From Actinomycetota bacterium (GTDB taxonomy: Bacteria; Bacillota; Desulfotomaculia; Desulfotomaculales; Desulfocucumaceae): a stretch of DNA of 63,334 bases. Positions within the stretch are counted from its first letter, which is position 1. Each line of letters starts with the position of its first letter. The DNA is taken from the NCBI GenBank assembly GCA_023475565.1, contig JAMCVT010000012.1:1-63334 (forward strand), in the 5' to 3' direction. Below the pieces are notes generated by a model that was not told the DNA's origin, did not search any database, and saw nothing but the letters and a program-made list of their open reading frames with translations. Made by a program: the position numbers and the translations under genes. Shown here piece after piece: positions 32,333 through 41,516 of the stretch.

Positions 32333-33613
32333 TTGAGGAAGTCTGGATACAAACTTAGAAAAAGGGCCAGGCTGGTTTTTATTGTGGTCCTTGGGCTTAC
32401 CCTGCTAACGGGTGGGGGGCTGTATGCCCTGGGTTTTTTAGACGATTTACTTTACAATGCCGGAATTACCGATACCCTTCCGGAGTCCAAGGATGCCTCT
32501 GTGGACCGGATAAACATACTGGCGCTGGGTGTGGATGCCCGTAAGGGAGAGGATATGGCCCGGACCGATACAATGATGCTGTGTAGTGTGGACACCGAAA
32601 AAAATCTGATGTCGGTCCTTTCCATACCCCGGGATACCCGGGTGTATATACCCGGGCACGGATATGAAAAAATAAACAGCGCCACTCTTTACGGAGGCCC
32701 CGACCTGGCCATGGAGACGGTGTCGGACCTGCTGGGCATCCGGATAAACAAATACGTTATGACAAACTTCGAGGGGTTTGAGGATATAGTGGACTCCCTG
32801 GGCGGGGTAACCATAGACGTTAAGCAGAGAATGTACCACCACGATCCCCAGGACGGCGGGATATACACCATTGACCTCAGGCCGGGAATGCAGCGCCTTG
32901 ACGGCAAAAAGGCCCTTCAGTACGTTCGCTACCGGGAATATGCCCTGGGAGACATTGACCGGACCGAGCAGCAGCAAAAATTTATCACTGCCCTGGCCCG
33001 TGAGGTTCTGCAGCCTGCCAGCGTGGTTAAGCTGCCCTCCCTGGCCGTCAGTATATACAAGGCTGTGGACACAAACCTCAGCCTTTCCGAGATGACCAGG
33101 CTGGCCCAGTCCGCCCGTAAGCTGACCAATGCCAATATTGTATCCCAGACCCTTCCCGGAAAGTTTCTCAATCTTGACGGAGGAAGTTACTGGGAGGTAG
33201 ACCCCAGCCAGGCCCGTCTTGTTATTGCTGGAATTATGGAAGGGCGTGCCGCAGACAAGGTTGTGCTTGGTCAAACGACTATCAACACAGGTAGCGGGAC
33301 ATCTGAAGGTGTAGAATCCGGCGGGGTTATTCCCCCTCAATCCGGCCGGGAAAGCAATGTGAAGGATACTCCCGGTACCAGTGCGGTGCTGCCGGGAACG
33401 TATAGCGGATCCGGCAGTAAAGGGCTTTCGGGCGGCACTTCCGGGAGCAGCAGTAAGAAGGGCAGTACAGCCACCCAGCCTTCCACTGCCAAAACTCCCA
33501 AGAGTACCGGCGTAACCCAGCCGCCGGCTTCTATGATCGTTCCCGGAACTATACAGCAGGATGGGGAGGAGTCCGGAAGCGGGGTCAGTGTGACTATTAA
33601 GCCGAGAAGCTAG
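32333..33613 (+). CDS. LytR-CpsA-Psr (LCP) family glycopolymer ligase
   Basis: 426 aa. One N-terminal membrane helix, then the LCP domain: ILALGVDARKGEDMARTDTMM with the conserved Arg/Asp, VLSIPRDTRVYIPG, KINSATLYGGP and YVRYREYALGDIDRTEQQQKF. LCP enzymes transfer lipid-linked polymers to peptidoglycan outside the cell. The last 100 residues are a Ser/Gly/Thr-rich low-complexity tail without domain. TTG start with AGAGGTG. Last gene of the wecG-csaB-hypothetical-LCP series. Confidence 0.9.
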   Translation: MRKSGYKLRKRARLVFIVVLGLTLLTGGGLYALGFLDDLLYNAGITDTLPESKDASVDRINILALGVDARKGEDMARTDTMMLCSVDTEKNLMSVLSIPRDTRVYIPGHGYEKINSATLYGGPDLAMETVSDLLGIRINKYVMTNFEGFEDIVDSLGGVTIDVKQRMYHHDPQDGGIYTIDLRPGMQRLDGKKALQYVRYREYALGDIDRTEQQQKFITALAREVLQPASVVKLPSLAVSIYKAVDTNLSLSEMTRLAQSARKLTNANIVSQTLPGKFLNLDGGSYWEVDPSQARLVIAGIMEGRAADKVVLGQTTINTGSGTSEGVESGGVIPPQSGRESNVKDTPGTSAVLPGTYSGSGSKGLSGGTSGSSSKKGSTATQPSTAKTPKSTGVTQPPASMIVPGTIQQDGEESGSGVSVTIKPRS

Positions 33614-33641
33614 GATAAGCTACAGGGCCGGACTACCTGGT

Positions 33642-33871
33642 AGGAATTCAGAATTCAGAAGTCAGGAGTCAGAATAATTAAGGTAAAAGGGCTTGAATCC
33701 CTGGTCCAATAACAAGTCAGATTAGTTAATGCTTTTTATGCTTTATTGAAAACAGTAAGCCTGCAGCTGATTGCCGCAGGCTTACTGTTTTATTCTTTTG
33801 TAATTAGAGCATAAGAGAAATACAATTAAATATTCTGGCTCCTGGTTCTTGGCTCCTGAATTCCGATCGGG
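33642..33871. repeat. Interspersed heptad repeat element flanking a terminator
   Basis: Left arm GAATTCAGAATTCAGAAGTC..GGAGTCAGAAT (33643-33675), right arm TATTCTGGCTCCTGGTTC..CTCCTGAATTCCGATCGGG (33831-33871), inverted relative to each other. The right arm ends six bases before the stop codon of the O-antigen ligase gene. Confidence 0.65.
33749..33795. terminator. Bidirectional terminator
   Basis: AAAACAGTAAGCCTGC (33749-33764) pairs perfectly with 33776-33791; T-rich on both strands. Separates the convergent LCP and ligase genes. Confidence 0.88.
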
Positions 33872-33876
33872 AGTAA

Positions 33877-35403
33877 TTACTCTTTAGATGTCTTTTCAAT
33901 ATGTGGCAGGGACAGTAGAACTCCGGCCAGGAACCAGAAGTAGGTTGACATCATGGGAACCTCAAAGATGTTTTCCACGGAATTGTGCAGGGTTACCCCT
34001 AAAAGACCGGTAATCAGGGCGGCAGCCATTATTTTGAGACTTGGGCAGCTTATTTTTTTATAGGCGGCGTAACCATGCCTGAACACCTCGGCTATAACCC
34101 ACAATAGGGCCAGCAGGCCTAGGACGCCGCTCTCCACAAGTGTTTTAAGATAAAAATTATCCACGTACGTGCTCCCCGGCACCCTCCTGGCGGCCACCGC
34201 CCCTCCGAAGGTTCCGAAACCGGACCCCAGCACCGGGCTGTATAAAAATTTGTTGTAGCCCATCGTCCACAGCGCCAGGCGCCCGCCCCTGCTGCTGCTG
34301 GCCATATAGGCCGGGGAAAAAAGATATCCCAGGCGCGCCGCAATGCTGGGAACCAGATTTACGGCGGCTGCGGCGGCTGCGGCCAGTATCGCCAGCAGCC
34401 TGGGATTATACATCAGGCTGAATATGGCTGCAGATGCTCCGAAAGCGAGCCAGGCTCCCCGGGACCCGCTTAAAACAAGGCAGGCCAGTTGGGCAGTCAG
34501 GGCGGCCAGATAAATGCAGCGGTCCCGGCGGCTGATCGAGTTAAACATTTGGGCTGCGGTAACCGGAATAAAAAACAGCAGCAGGCTGCCCAGTACATTG
34601 GGGCTTTTTACTATTGAGTAGACTCTCGATACGTTTCCCTCGGCCTTGTCTACCCAGCTGTCAGGCGTGCTGATACCGGTCATATACTGATAAATCCCAT
34701 ACGCAGCCACCAGAAAGGCCGCTGCAATCATTCCTTTGACCAGGGCGTTAAACTGTCTGCGGTTGAGTATAAGATTGGATCCTACCAAGAACCATAACAT
34801 GTATTCCAGGTAGACCCTTAGCCCCTCTATGGCCAGGGAAATGTTAGGAGATCGCATGAGGAAAAGAAAAATGGCGACTCCCAGGTAGATTAAAAGCGGC
34901 ACCTCAAGTCCTGTATACCTGTAAGACAAACGGCCCCTGACAGCCATCTGAACCGGCCAGGCGGCTATTATGAATACCAGCAGCAACTCATCCCAGCTCC
35001 CGGAAAGGAAGGCAAAGGCTGGTATCTTTTTGAAAAGAAAATCCAACACCGGATAAAAAATGACCGGCCAGAGGGCTGTTTCCACCCTGGTAGCGGTTAT
35101 TGCCCTGATAATACGGCTTTGTAAGAAAACATGAGGGGCATTAATTTTGTATATAAGGCTTCCGGAAGCCGATTGCCGGACTATATTTCCCGCCGCAGCC
35201 AGCGGAGTCAGCAGTAGTGCTGCCAGTGCGGAGAACCACCGCAGTATGCAGGATCCCTTCATTGTCCCGGTTGATGTATATAGCGGTTGGGTACTTAACT
35301 TTTTTAAAATATAACTACCAGCCCCATAGTCTGCAGCTGTTCTGACTAAGGACTTTAAGGCCCTGAATGCGGTGCTGTTTGTTAATGTGCTGTCCAACGT
35401 CAA
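33877..35403 (-). CDS. O-antigen ligase/polymerase (Wzy-WaaL) family membrane protein
   Basis: About 508 aa with some 11-12 hydrophobic segments and the large external loop with SGSRGAW and GSGFGTFGGAVAARRVPG typical of the Wzy_C domain. These proteins polymerise or ligate lipid-linked glycans outside the membrane. The frame is open as far as 35604, overlapping the divergent glycosyltransferase; TTG 35403 has GGGGGGTG five bases upstream, and ATG 35418 is the alternative without a ribosome site. An alanine-rich stretch (AAAAAAAV) lies in one helix. Confidence 0.8.
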   Translation of the reverse strand: MTLDSTLTNSTAFRALKSLVRTAADYGAGSYILKKLSTQPLYTSTGTMKGSCILRWFSALAALLLTPLAAAGNIVRQSASGSLIYKINAPHVFLQSRIIRAITATRVETALWPVIFYPVLDFLFKKIPAFAFLSGSWDELLLVFIIAAWPVQMAVRGRLSYRYTGLEVPLLIYLGVAIFLFLMRSPNISLAIEGLRVYLEYMLWFLVGSNLILNRRQFNALVKGMIAAAFLVAAYGIYQYMTGISTPDSWVDKAEGNVSRVYSIVKSPNVLGSLLLFFIPVTAAQMFNSISRRDRCIYLAALTAQLACLVLSGSRGAWLAFGASAAIFSLMYNPRLLAILAAAAAAAVNLVPSIAARLGYLFSPAYMASSSRGGRLALWTMGYNKFLYSPVLGSGFGTFGGAVAARRVPGSTYVDNFYLKTLVESGVLGLLALLWVIAEVFRHGYAAYKKISCPSLKIMAAALITGLLGVTLHNSVENIFEVPMMSTYFWFLAGVLLSLPHIEKTSKE

Positions 35404-35541
35404 TCGAACACCCCCCATGACGAAATTATTATACACTATACAAAGGAGCATATCCAGACCGTAGCCCCAGGGAAAAACTCCTTGTCGAACGACATTGAAA
35501 TTGATAAAATGGTTTAAGCAAGGCAAGGAGGCACTCTGAAG

Positions 35542-36693
35542 GTGAAGCGTTTGCGGGTTCTCCACGTTATTGGCGGGGGCGAATTCGGTGGAGCTGAACG
35601 GCATATTCTAAATCTTGCCACCGCCATGAAAAAAGAGATGGTGGAGGTGTCTGTGTGCTGTCTTTTTGCCGACCCCTTTGTTAAGGTGGCCAGGGAAGCC
35701 GGTATAAAGTCTCATTCGGTGCCCATGCGCCACAAAATGGACTTCGGGATTGTTACCAAGCTAAGGGACCTGATTATCGAAGAAAAAATTGATATAGTGC
35801 ACACCCACGGGGTCAGGGCCAACCTTGTAGGCCGCCTGGCGGCGCGGATGGCCGGGGTTGAAACCGTGGTAACCACCGTGCACAGCCTCCTGGCCCAGGA
35901 CTATCCGGATCTTTTCAGCAGGCTGGCCAACACTTTTATTGAAAGGGCTTCCAGGGGTCTGACCACTCATTTTATTGCTGTTTCCGGTGGTTTGCAAAAA
36001 GCCCTGGTGCAGCAGGGTATACCTGAAAAAAGGATAACTGTGATATATAATGGGCTCAATCCGGATTTTTTCAGGATAAAGGGCTCTGTAGGGCGTTGGC
36101 GCCAGAGTGCGGGCTTTAGCCCCGGTGTTCCCCTGGTGGCCATAGTGGGGCGTCTTCACCCTGTCAAGGGACACCTCTATTTTTTAAGGGCGGCAGCCGA
36201 AATTCTGAAGGAAAGAACCGATGTCCATTTCCTTGTGGTAGGGAGCGGGCCGGAAAGGGACAGTCTGGAAGATTATACCATGAAACTGGGTATTTCCGAT
36301 CATGTGACCTTTACCGGTTTTGTTTCAGATGTTTCGGAACTTATGCCCGACTTAAACCTTCTCATAGTGCCTTCCCTGTGGGAGGGATTCGGGCTTACCG
36401 CCCTGGAGGCCATGGCGGTGGGAGTCCCGGTGGTGGCCACCTCGGTGGGCGGGCTTCCGGAGATTGTTGATCACGGCACTACCGGACTTTTGGTTCCTCC
36501 GGCGGATGAGGCCGGCCTAACCAGGGGAATCGTCTGGATGCTGGACCATCCCCAGGAGGCGGTGGAAATGGCTGCTGCCGCCAAGGAAGTGGTGGAACAA
36601 AAATTTTCCGCCTCGGCCATGGCCAGGAGAACCGAGGACCTGTACTGGCGCCTTTTGGAAAAGGAGCAGGATGGGAAAAAGCTTCCTGATTAG
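35542..36693 (+). CDS. GT4-family glycosyltransferase
   Basis: 383 aa GT-B enzyme. N-terminal LHVIGGGEFGGAERHILNLA, C-terminal donor site VAIVGRLHPVKGH and the EX7E motif EGFGLTALEAM are intact. Retaining transferase using an NDP-sugar, likely at the inner membrane face in surface-glycan assembly. GTG start with AAGGAGG about ten bases upstream. Divergent from the O-antigen ligase gene and followed ten bases later by a second glycosyltransferase, so the two probably act in one pathway. Confidence 0.9.
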   Translation: MKRLRVLHVIGGGEFGGAERHILNLATAMKKEMVEVSVCCLFADPFVKVAREAGIKSHSVPMRHKMDFGIVTKLRDLIIEEKIDIVHTHGVRANLVGRLAARMAGVETVVTTVHSLLAQDYPDLFSRLANTFIERASRGLTTHFIAVSGGLQKALVQQGIPEKRITVIYNGLNPDFFRIKGSVGRWRQSAGFSPGVPLVAIVGRLHPVKGHLYFLRAAAEILKERTDVHFLVVGSGPERDSLEDYTMKLGISDHVTFTGFVSDVSELMPDLNLLIVPSLWEGFGLTALEAMAVGVPVVATSVGGLPEIVDHGTTGLLVPPADEAGLTRGIVWMLDHPQEAVEMAAAAKEVVEQKFSASAMARRTEDLYWRLLEKEQDGKKLPD

Positions 36694-36702
36694 GGGGAAT
36701 GA

Positions 36703-37887
36703 TTGTCAATGAAGGATCTGGCCGGCCGTGACATTATCTGTATAGGGCCGGTGGACTGGGAACCCATATGGAACCGCTCCCAGCAGCTGATGTCCAGGCT
36801 CCCCCACTCCAACCGGATACTGTATGTTGAGCCGCCCGCCACTCTGCTATCGGCCTTTAAGGACCGCAGCCTCTGGTTTAAATGGCGGCAGTGGGCCAGA
36901 GGGGCCAGGAAAAAAACTGAAAATATATACCTCTACTCACCGCCGGTGGTGCTGCCCTTCGGGTACATGTATCCCTGGGTCAACCGTATAAATCAGCGGT
37001 GGATTTTGCTTTTTACGGGGAGAATTGCCCGGAAGCTGGGTTTTAAGGGTCCCATTGTGTGGACGTACCTGCCCAATACCCTTAGGCTGGCGGAAGGCCT
37101 GAAACCTTCGGTGCTGGTGTATGACTGTGTGGACGAGCACTCGGAGTTTCCGGGGCTTGTTAAAAGGGAAGCGGTATTGGAAATGGAAAGGGATTTGCTG
37201 GGGCGGAGCGACCTGGTATTCACCACCGCCCCGGGACTTTACAGGGCCAAAAAGAAATATGCCCGAAATATATACCTTCTTCCCAATGCCGCCGATGTGG
37301 GGCACTTTGCCCTGGCGGAAAAGGAGGAAACTCCGGTCCCGGGTGAAATTGGCAGGCTTCCCCACCCTCTGCTGGGATTCATAGGGGTTATTCATGAGTG
37401 GATTGATCTGGACCTGATAGAATTTGTTGCCCGGTCAAGGCCCGGTTGGACCATTGCCATGATTGGCCCGGTGGGCCCGGGGATACGGGTGGACAGGCTG
37501 ACCGGCCTGCCCAATGTGCACTTTTTCGGACGGCAGGGCAGGGAAGAACTGCCCGGATACCTGAAAGCCTTTGATGTGTGCCTTAACCCCTTTAAGAAAA
37601 ATGTTCTCACCGACAGGGTGAGCCCTTTAAAGGTATACGAGTATCTGGCTTCGGGCCGGCCGGTGGTAAGCGTGGACATGCCCGGGGTGATGGAATTTAA
37701 AGAAATAATTGAAATAGCCGGAGATTATGATGGTTTCCTGGCTGCGGTGGACAGGGTTCTACAGACGGACAGCCCTGATAAAAAAAAGCTCCGCCTGAAA
37801 GTGGCGGCCAGGCACTCCTGGGAAAGCAGGGCAGCCTATATGTCCGAAAAGATAGTGGAGATAGAGGAGACAGGAGACAAAAAATAA
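36703..37887 (+). CDS. Glycosyltransferase, TuaH-like
   Basis: 394 aa GT-B-fold protein. DIICIGPVDWEPIWNRSQQLM and VLVYDCVDEHSEFPG are landmarks of TuaH/teichuronic-acid-type transferases; the C-terminal half has LGFIGVIHEWIDLDL, a glycine-rich VGPGIRV and DVCLNPFK..VSPLKVYEYLASGRPVV. Donor and acceptor unknown. TTG 36703 (AGGGGGA upstream) or ATG 36709 could start it. Probably cotranscribed with the GT4 gene ahead; ends in a strong terminator. Confidence 0.82.
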   Translation: MSMKDLAGRDIICIGPVDWEPIWNRSQQLMSRLPHSNRILYVEPPATLLSAFKDRSLWFKWRQWARGARKKTENIYLYSPPVVLPFGYMYPWVNRINQRWILLFTGRIARKLGFKGPIVWTYLPNTLRLAEGLKPSVLVYDCVDEHSEFPGLVKREAVLEMERDLLGRSDLVFTTAPGLYRAKKKYARNIYLLPNAADVGHFALAEKEETPVPGEIGRLPHPLLGFIGVIHEWIDLDLIEFVARSRPGWTIAMIGPVGPGIRVDRLTGLPNVHFFGRQGREELPGYLKAFDVCLNPFKKNVLTDRVSPLKVYEYLASGRPVVSVDMPGVMEFKEIIEIAGDYDGFLAAVDRVLQTDSPDKKKLRLKVAARHSWESRAAYMSEKIVEIEETGDKK

Positions 37888-38000
37888 AGAGGGCCGCCCC
37901 AAAACTCTACTTTTGGGACGGCCCCTTTTATTAAGCTCGCTATTTCTTTACCGACCTCAAAGCCGGGCATGCAAATCTCCCGTCTCCTGACCGGAGATAT
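37864..38000. repeat. Interspersed heptad repeat with terminator core
   Basis: Left arm GGAGACAGGAGACAAA overlaps the end of the glycosyltransferase gene; right arm CCTCAAAGCCGGGCATG then CTCCCGTCTCCTGACCGG (37956-37994), the same module as at 44660-44713 and 29503-29537. The right end touches the DUF4330 stop region. Confidence 0.62.
37891..37929 (+). terminator. Terminator of the two-glycosyltransferase unit
   Basis: GGGCCGCCCCAAAA (37891-37904) pairs with 37911-37924, one A/C mismatch, then CTTTT. Confidence 0.85.
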
Positions 38001-38013
38001 TACCCTTTAGCTA

Positions 38014-38496
38014 TTACTCTTTCACTTCCAGCCTGATAATCGTCCCCTTGAACTCGTAATCCCTGGATTTTACATAATAGTCCTTGCCCACCCGGATTTC
38101 CTGCCCCCCCATGTTGATGCTGGCCGAGGACAGTGTGGTGGTCCCGGTGTTGGTTACATACACATCCTTAAGATAGGGGTCTGTTGATTCCACCCTCTGA
38201 CCCCTGGCGTCGACGTTTATTGAGTAGCCCGGCTTTATCTGTACATCTTTTACAGTCACGCCGGTATAGCTGTTGCCCGATACCATTTTGTCGCCCACCC
38301 TGATGGACTGGGCCAGATCCGGCCTGATGTGCTGGAGCATCACCTCAAACTCGACAGTGGCAGGCTTTCCCCCGGGCGCCTGGCGGCCGAATTTGTAATA
38401 AGCTCCCGTGGCCACCAGAATAATCACCAGTATTATAATAAGGTCTATTATATTGATCAGCCCGAAAATCTTTCCCTTGTCGTCAAGTAGCTTCAC
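38014..38496 (-). CDS. DUF4330 membrane-anchored protein
   Basis: 160 aa. One N-terminal transmembrane helix (NIIDLIIILVIILVATGAYY) preceded by DDKGKIFG, then an external beta-rich domain: DUF4330 layout. Function unknown; relatives occur near polysaccharide genes. GTG start with AAGGAG upstream. It lies between surface-glycan genes and fabZ, on the opposite strand. Confidence 0.78.
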   Translation of the reverse strand: MKLLDDKGKIFGLINIIDLIIILVIILVATGAYYKFGRQAPGGKPATVEFEVMLQHIRPDLAQSIRVGDKMVSGNSYTGVTVKDVQIKPGYSINVDARGQRVESTDPYLKDVYVTNTGTTTLSSASINMGGQEIRVGKDYYVKSRDYEFKGTIIRLEVKE

Positions 38497-38737
38497 CTTA
38501 AATATAATTCTCCTTCCATGTGTTTCTTTATGGATGCATATTGCGTTATTCCGGCAGTCTCACTAATAAAGTATAAAATTTTTTAAGGACAAGGTCAACG
38601 GAAGATGTTGTTCCGGACCGGTTTTCTCTTTGAAGGAAATTGCGGCTGCGGTATAGAAAAAACCTTTAGTGTTTTAAAAACGGCGGGCGGAGTATGAAAA
38701 TTGGCGAATGGTCAATAATCTTTCTCGGAGGTATTAA

Positions 38738-39172
38738 ATGGAAATAAGTGAGATTATGAAGGTAATTCCACACCGGTATCCTTTTCTTCTGGTGGACCGG
38801 ATTGACGAGCTGGAACCGGGCAAAAGGGCGGTAGGCATCAAAAATGTAAGCATAAATGAGCCTTTTTTTCAGGGACATTTCCCGGGGCACCCGGTTATGC
38901 CGGGGGTTCTGATAATTGAGTCAATGGCCCAGGTCGGCGCCGTTGCCCTGCTGTCCATGCCTGAAATGGGGAAAAAGCTGGCGCTGTTTGCCGGAATAGA
39001 CGGGGTTCGTTTCCGGAGACAGGTTGTGCCGGGGGACCAGCTGCAGCTGGAGGTTGAAATACTGAAGCTCAAAGGGCCTGTAGGAAAGGGCAGGGGAGTG
39101 GCCAGGGTGGGCGGGCAGCTTGCCGCCGAGGCCGAGCTTTTATTTGCGCTTCAGGATATGAAAAATGAATAA
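38738..39172 (+). CDS. fabZ: 3-hydroxyacyl-ACP dehydratase FabZ
   Basis: 144 aa hot-dog-fold dehydratase of type II fatty-acid synthesis. The active-site His in [11 protein letters not shown] form ([12 protein letters not shown]) and catalytic Glu in [19 protein letters not shown] are intact; length is standard. Converts 3-hydroxyacyl-ACP to trans-2-enoyl-ACP. CGGAGG precedes the ATG. Isolated from other fab genes. Confidence 0.95.
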   Translation: MEISEIMKVIPHRYPFLLVDRIDELEPGKRAVGIKNVSINEPFFQGHFPGHPVMPGVLIIESMAQVGAVALLSMPEMGKKLALFAGIDGVRFRRQVVPGDQLQLEVEILKLKGPVGKGRGVARVGGQLAAEAELLFALQDMKNE

Positions 39173-39332
39173 ATAAGGCGAAATAGTACGTCTGGTGTAG
39201 ATATTGGAAGTTGTCCATATGATCGCGCTCTTATTGGTCAAGCCCACTTATTTTTTATGCTTTGTGAAATTGGTCTATAAGGTGTTAATATACACGTAGT
39301 ATGTCTATTCAAAGGTTTGGGGGTATTATAAC

Positions 39333-40415
39333 TTGAACCTGATTATAGCCCTTCTGGGGGCTTTCCTGCTGGCTCTGGTATTGACCCCGTGGGTCAGGTC
39401 AAAGGCTGTTGCCTGGGGTGCCGTAGATTATCCCAACCAGCGAAAGGTACATAGCGGGGTGATGCCCCGGCTGGGCGGACTGGTCATTTACACAGCTTTT
39501 GTGCCCCTTGCCCTGGTCGGTTCCTCATTTTCGATGCCTGTAATAGGTTTGGCCCTGGGGGCGACCCTGATTCTTTTCCTGGGGGTGGCTGATGACACCA
39601 GAGGCATTTCTCCCCGCGTCAAGCTGGCCGGCCAGACCCTGGCGGCCCTGGCAGTGGTGCCCTTTGGCGTAGAGGTTGGTTTTATAACCAACCCGTTTAA
39701 CAACGATCTGATTAATCTGGGAATGTTTGCTGTGCCTATAACAGTATTCTGGCTGGTGGCGGTGACCAATGCCGTGAACCTTATAGACGGCCTTGACGGC
39801 CTGGCGGGAGGGGTCTCCTGCATAGCCTCGCTGACCATGGCGGCGGTGGCCCTTACCCAGCTGAAGGTTTCAGGCATAAGCAGCCAGACTGATATTATAG
39901 CCCTGTCCCTTTTACTGGCGGCCTCCGTTCTTGGATTTATGAGATATAATTTTCACCCCGCCAGCATATTCCTGGGTGACTCCGGATCAATGCTCCTGGG
40001 TTTCAGCCTGGGGGTGATCTCTATTATGGGCCTTACCAAAAGCGCTACCGCCATATCGGTAATCATACCCATGGTGGTTATGGGAATACCCCTGCTGGAT
40101 ACAGTTTTCGCCATTGTGAGGCGCTTCCATGAGAACAGGCCCATCTTCCAGCCGGACAGGGAGCACCTGCACCATCAGCTGCTGGCCAGGGGGTTTTCCC
40201 ACCGCCAGGCGGTGCTGATGATTTATGCGGTCAGTCTGCTCATGGGAGCCAGCGCAGTTATTATGAATCTGCTTACCACCAACCAGGCCATGCTGCTTCT
40301 GGTGATACTGGCCACTTTTGCCCTGGTGGCGGCCAATAAAATAGGGGTTACCGGGTCTGGTATTAAAAAGACTCCCGGTAAGGGGAAATTGACAAAGCGG
40401 TCCTCAAATATTTAG
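39333..40415 (+). CDS. Undecaprenyl-phosphate GlcNAc-1-phosphate transferase (TagO/WecA)
   Basis: 360 aa, about ten membrane segments. Catalytic Asp motifs ADDTRG (DDxxD-like) and NLIDGLDGLAGG, plus the HLHHQLLARG cytoplasmic His-rich loop, identify the MraY/WecA superfamily, TagO branch. Starts lipid-linked wall polymer synthesis by loading GlcNAc-1-P on undecaprenyl phosphate. Its product is the acceptor for WecG/TagA encoded at 29631. TTG start with GGGGGT upstream. Confidence 0.9.
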   Translation: MNLIIALLGAFLLALVLTPWVRSKAVAWGAVDYPNQRKVHSGVMPRLGGLVIYTAFVPLALVGSSFSMPVIGLALGATLILFLGVADDTRGISPRVKLAGQTLAALAVVPFGVEVGFITNPFNNDLINLGMFAVPITVFWLVAVTNAVNLIDGLDGLAGGVSCIASLTMAAVALTQLKVSGISSQTDIIALSLLLAASVLGFMRYNFHPASIFLGDSGSMLLGFSLGVISIMGLTKSATAISVIIPMVVMGIPLLDTVFAIVRRFHENRPIFQPDREHLHHQLLARGFSHRQAVLMIYAVSLLMGASAVIMNLLTTNQAMLLLVILATFALVAANKIGVTGSGIKKTPGKGKLTKRSSNI

Positions 40416-40417
40416 TC

Positions 40418-40478
40418 TTACAGGCACTGCTTTCAATCGGGATTTGATCATATTTGTGAAAACATGATCAAATCCCGA
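40418..40478. repeat. Perfect 15-bp palindrome with repeat flank
   Basis: ACAGGCACTGCTTTC (40420-40434) matches the repeat at 14702; next, TCGGGATTTGATCAT (40437-40451) pairs perfectly with 40464-40478 across a 12-base loop. There is no T run. It looks like a folded short repeat element rather than a terminator. Confidence 0.65.
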
Positions 40479-40526
40479 GACAGGATTGTAAAGATTTTGC
40501 ATAATACAAATAAGGAGGGATGCGGT

Positions 40527-41402
40527 ATGAAAATACGCAAGGCTGTCATTCCTGCCGCCGGTCTTGGAATAAGATTTTTGCCCGCTACCAAGGCGCAGCC
40601 CAAGGAAATGCTGCCCATTGTGGATATTCCCACCATACAGTACATAGTGGAAGAAGCTATTTCTTCAGGGATAGAGGACATACTTTTTATAACCGGAAGG
40701 TCAAAAAGGGCCATTGAGGATCACTTTGACAAGTCCCCGGACCTGGAGGCTTTGCTCAGGGAGAAAGGGAAAACTGATCTACTGGAATTGGTCAGGGACA
40801 TAAGCGAAATGGTGGACATTAACTATATTCGCCAGAAGGAGCCCAGAGGACTTGGTCATGCGGTGTACTGCGCCAGAAAATTTATCGGTGACGAGCCCTT
40901 TGCTGTCCTGTTGGGGGACGATTTGGTGAGGAGCAAGGAGCCCTGTTTACGGCAGCTTATAAACCTCTATGAAGAGACAGGGGCATCGGTAATTGCCGTG
41001 CAGGAGGTTCCTCCGGAGGATGTAGGTAAGTACGGTATTATTGATGCGGAAAGGGTTAAAGAATCGGTTTTCAGGGTAAAGAATTTGGTTGAGAAGCCAG
41101 CTCCTGAAAATGCTCCCTCCGGTCTGGGGGTAATAGGCAGGTACATAATTACACCCGGCATTTTCGACATTTTGGCCCGCACCGGCCCGGGTGCCGGCGG
41201 GGAGATTCAGCTGACCGATGCCCTGAAGGTGTTATGCCGCCAGGAATCCATGTTCGGCCTGGCCTTCAGGGGACAGAGGTATGACGTCGGTGACAAGCTG
41301 GGGTATCTCAAGGCAATGGTGGAATTTGCCCTGGACCGGCCCGGGCTGGCGGAAGAGTTCGGTGAGTACCTGAGAGATATTGTAAGAAGGCGGTATCAGT
41401 AA
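40527..41402 (+). CDS. galU: UTP-glucose-1-phosphate uridylyltransferase GalU
   Basis: About 291 aa. Nucleotidyltransferase motif AAGLGIRFLPATKAQPKEMLP, then QKEPRGLGHAVYCA, LGDD and VEKPAPENAPS: standard GalU. Makes UDP-glucose for surface polysaccharides; the next gene encodes an NAD-dependent epimerase that can act on such sugars. ATG 40527 has AAGGAGGGATG upstream; the in-frame extension reaches into the palindrome and is not used. Confidence 0.93.
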   Translation: MKIRKAVIPAAGLGIRFLPATKAQPKEMLPIVDIPTIQYIVEEAISSGIEDILFITGRSKRAIEDHFDKSPDLEALLREKGKTDLLELVRDISEMVDINYIRQKEPRGLGHAVYCARKFIGDEPFAVLLGDDLVRSKEPCLRQLINLYEETGASVIAVQEVPPEDVGKYGIIDAERVKESVFRVKNLVEKPAPENAPSGLGVIGRYIITPGIFDILARTGPGAGGEIQLTDALKVLCRQESMFGLAFRGQRYDVGDKLGYLKAMVEFALDRPGLAEEFGEYLRDIVRRRYQ

Positions 41403-41516
41403 AAAAGAATATCAGCTTACCTGAAAGGTAAAACAGGGGAGGCCGGGAAGTTCCGGGCTCTTTTTCTTTGGAAAGTTTCAGGAAACTTCCCAGTATATAT
41501 GTACTGGGTGAGGGTA

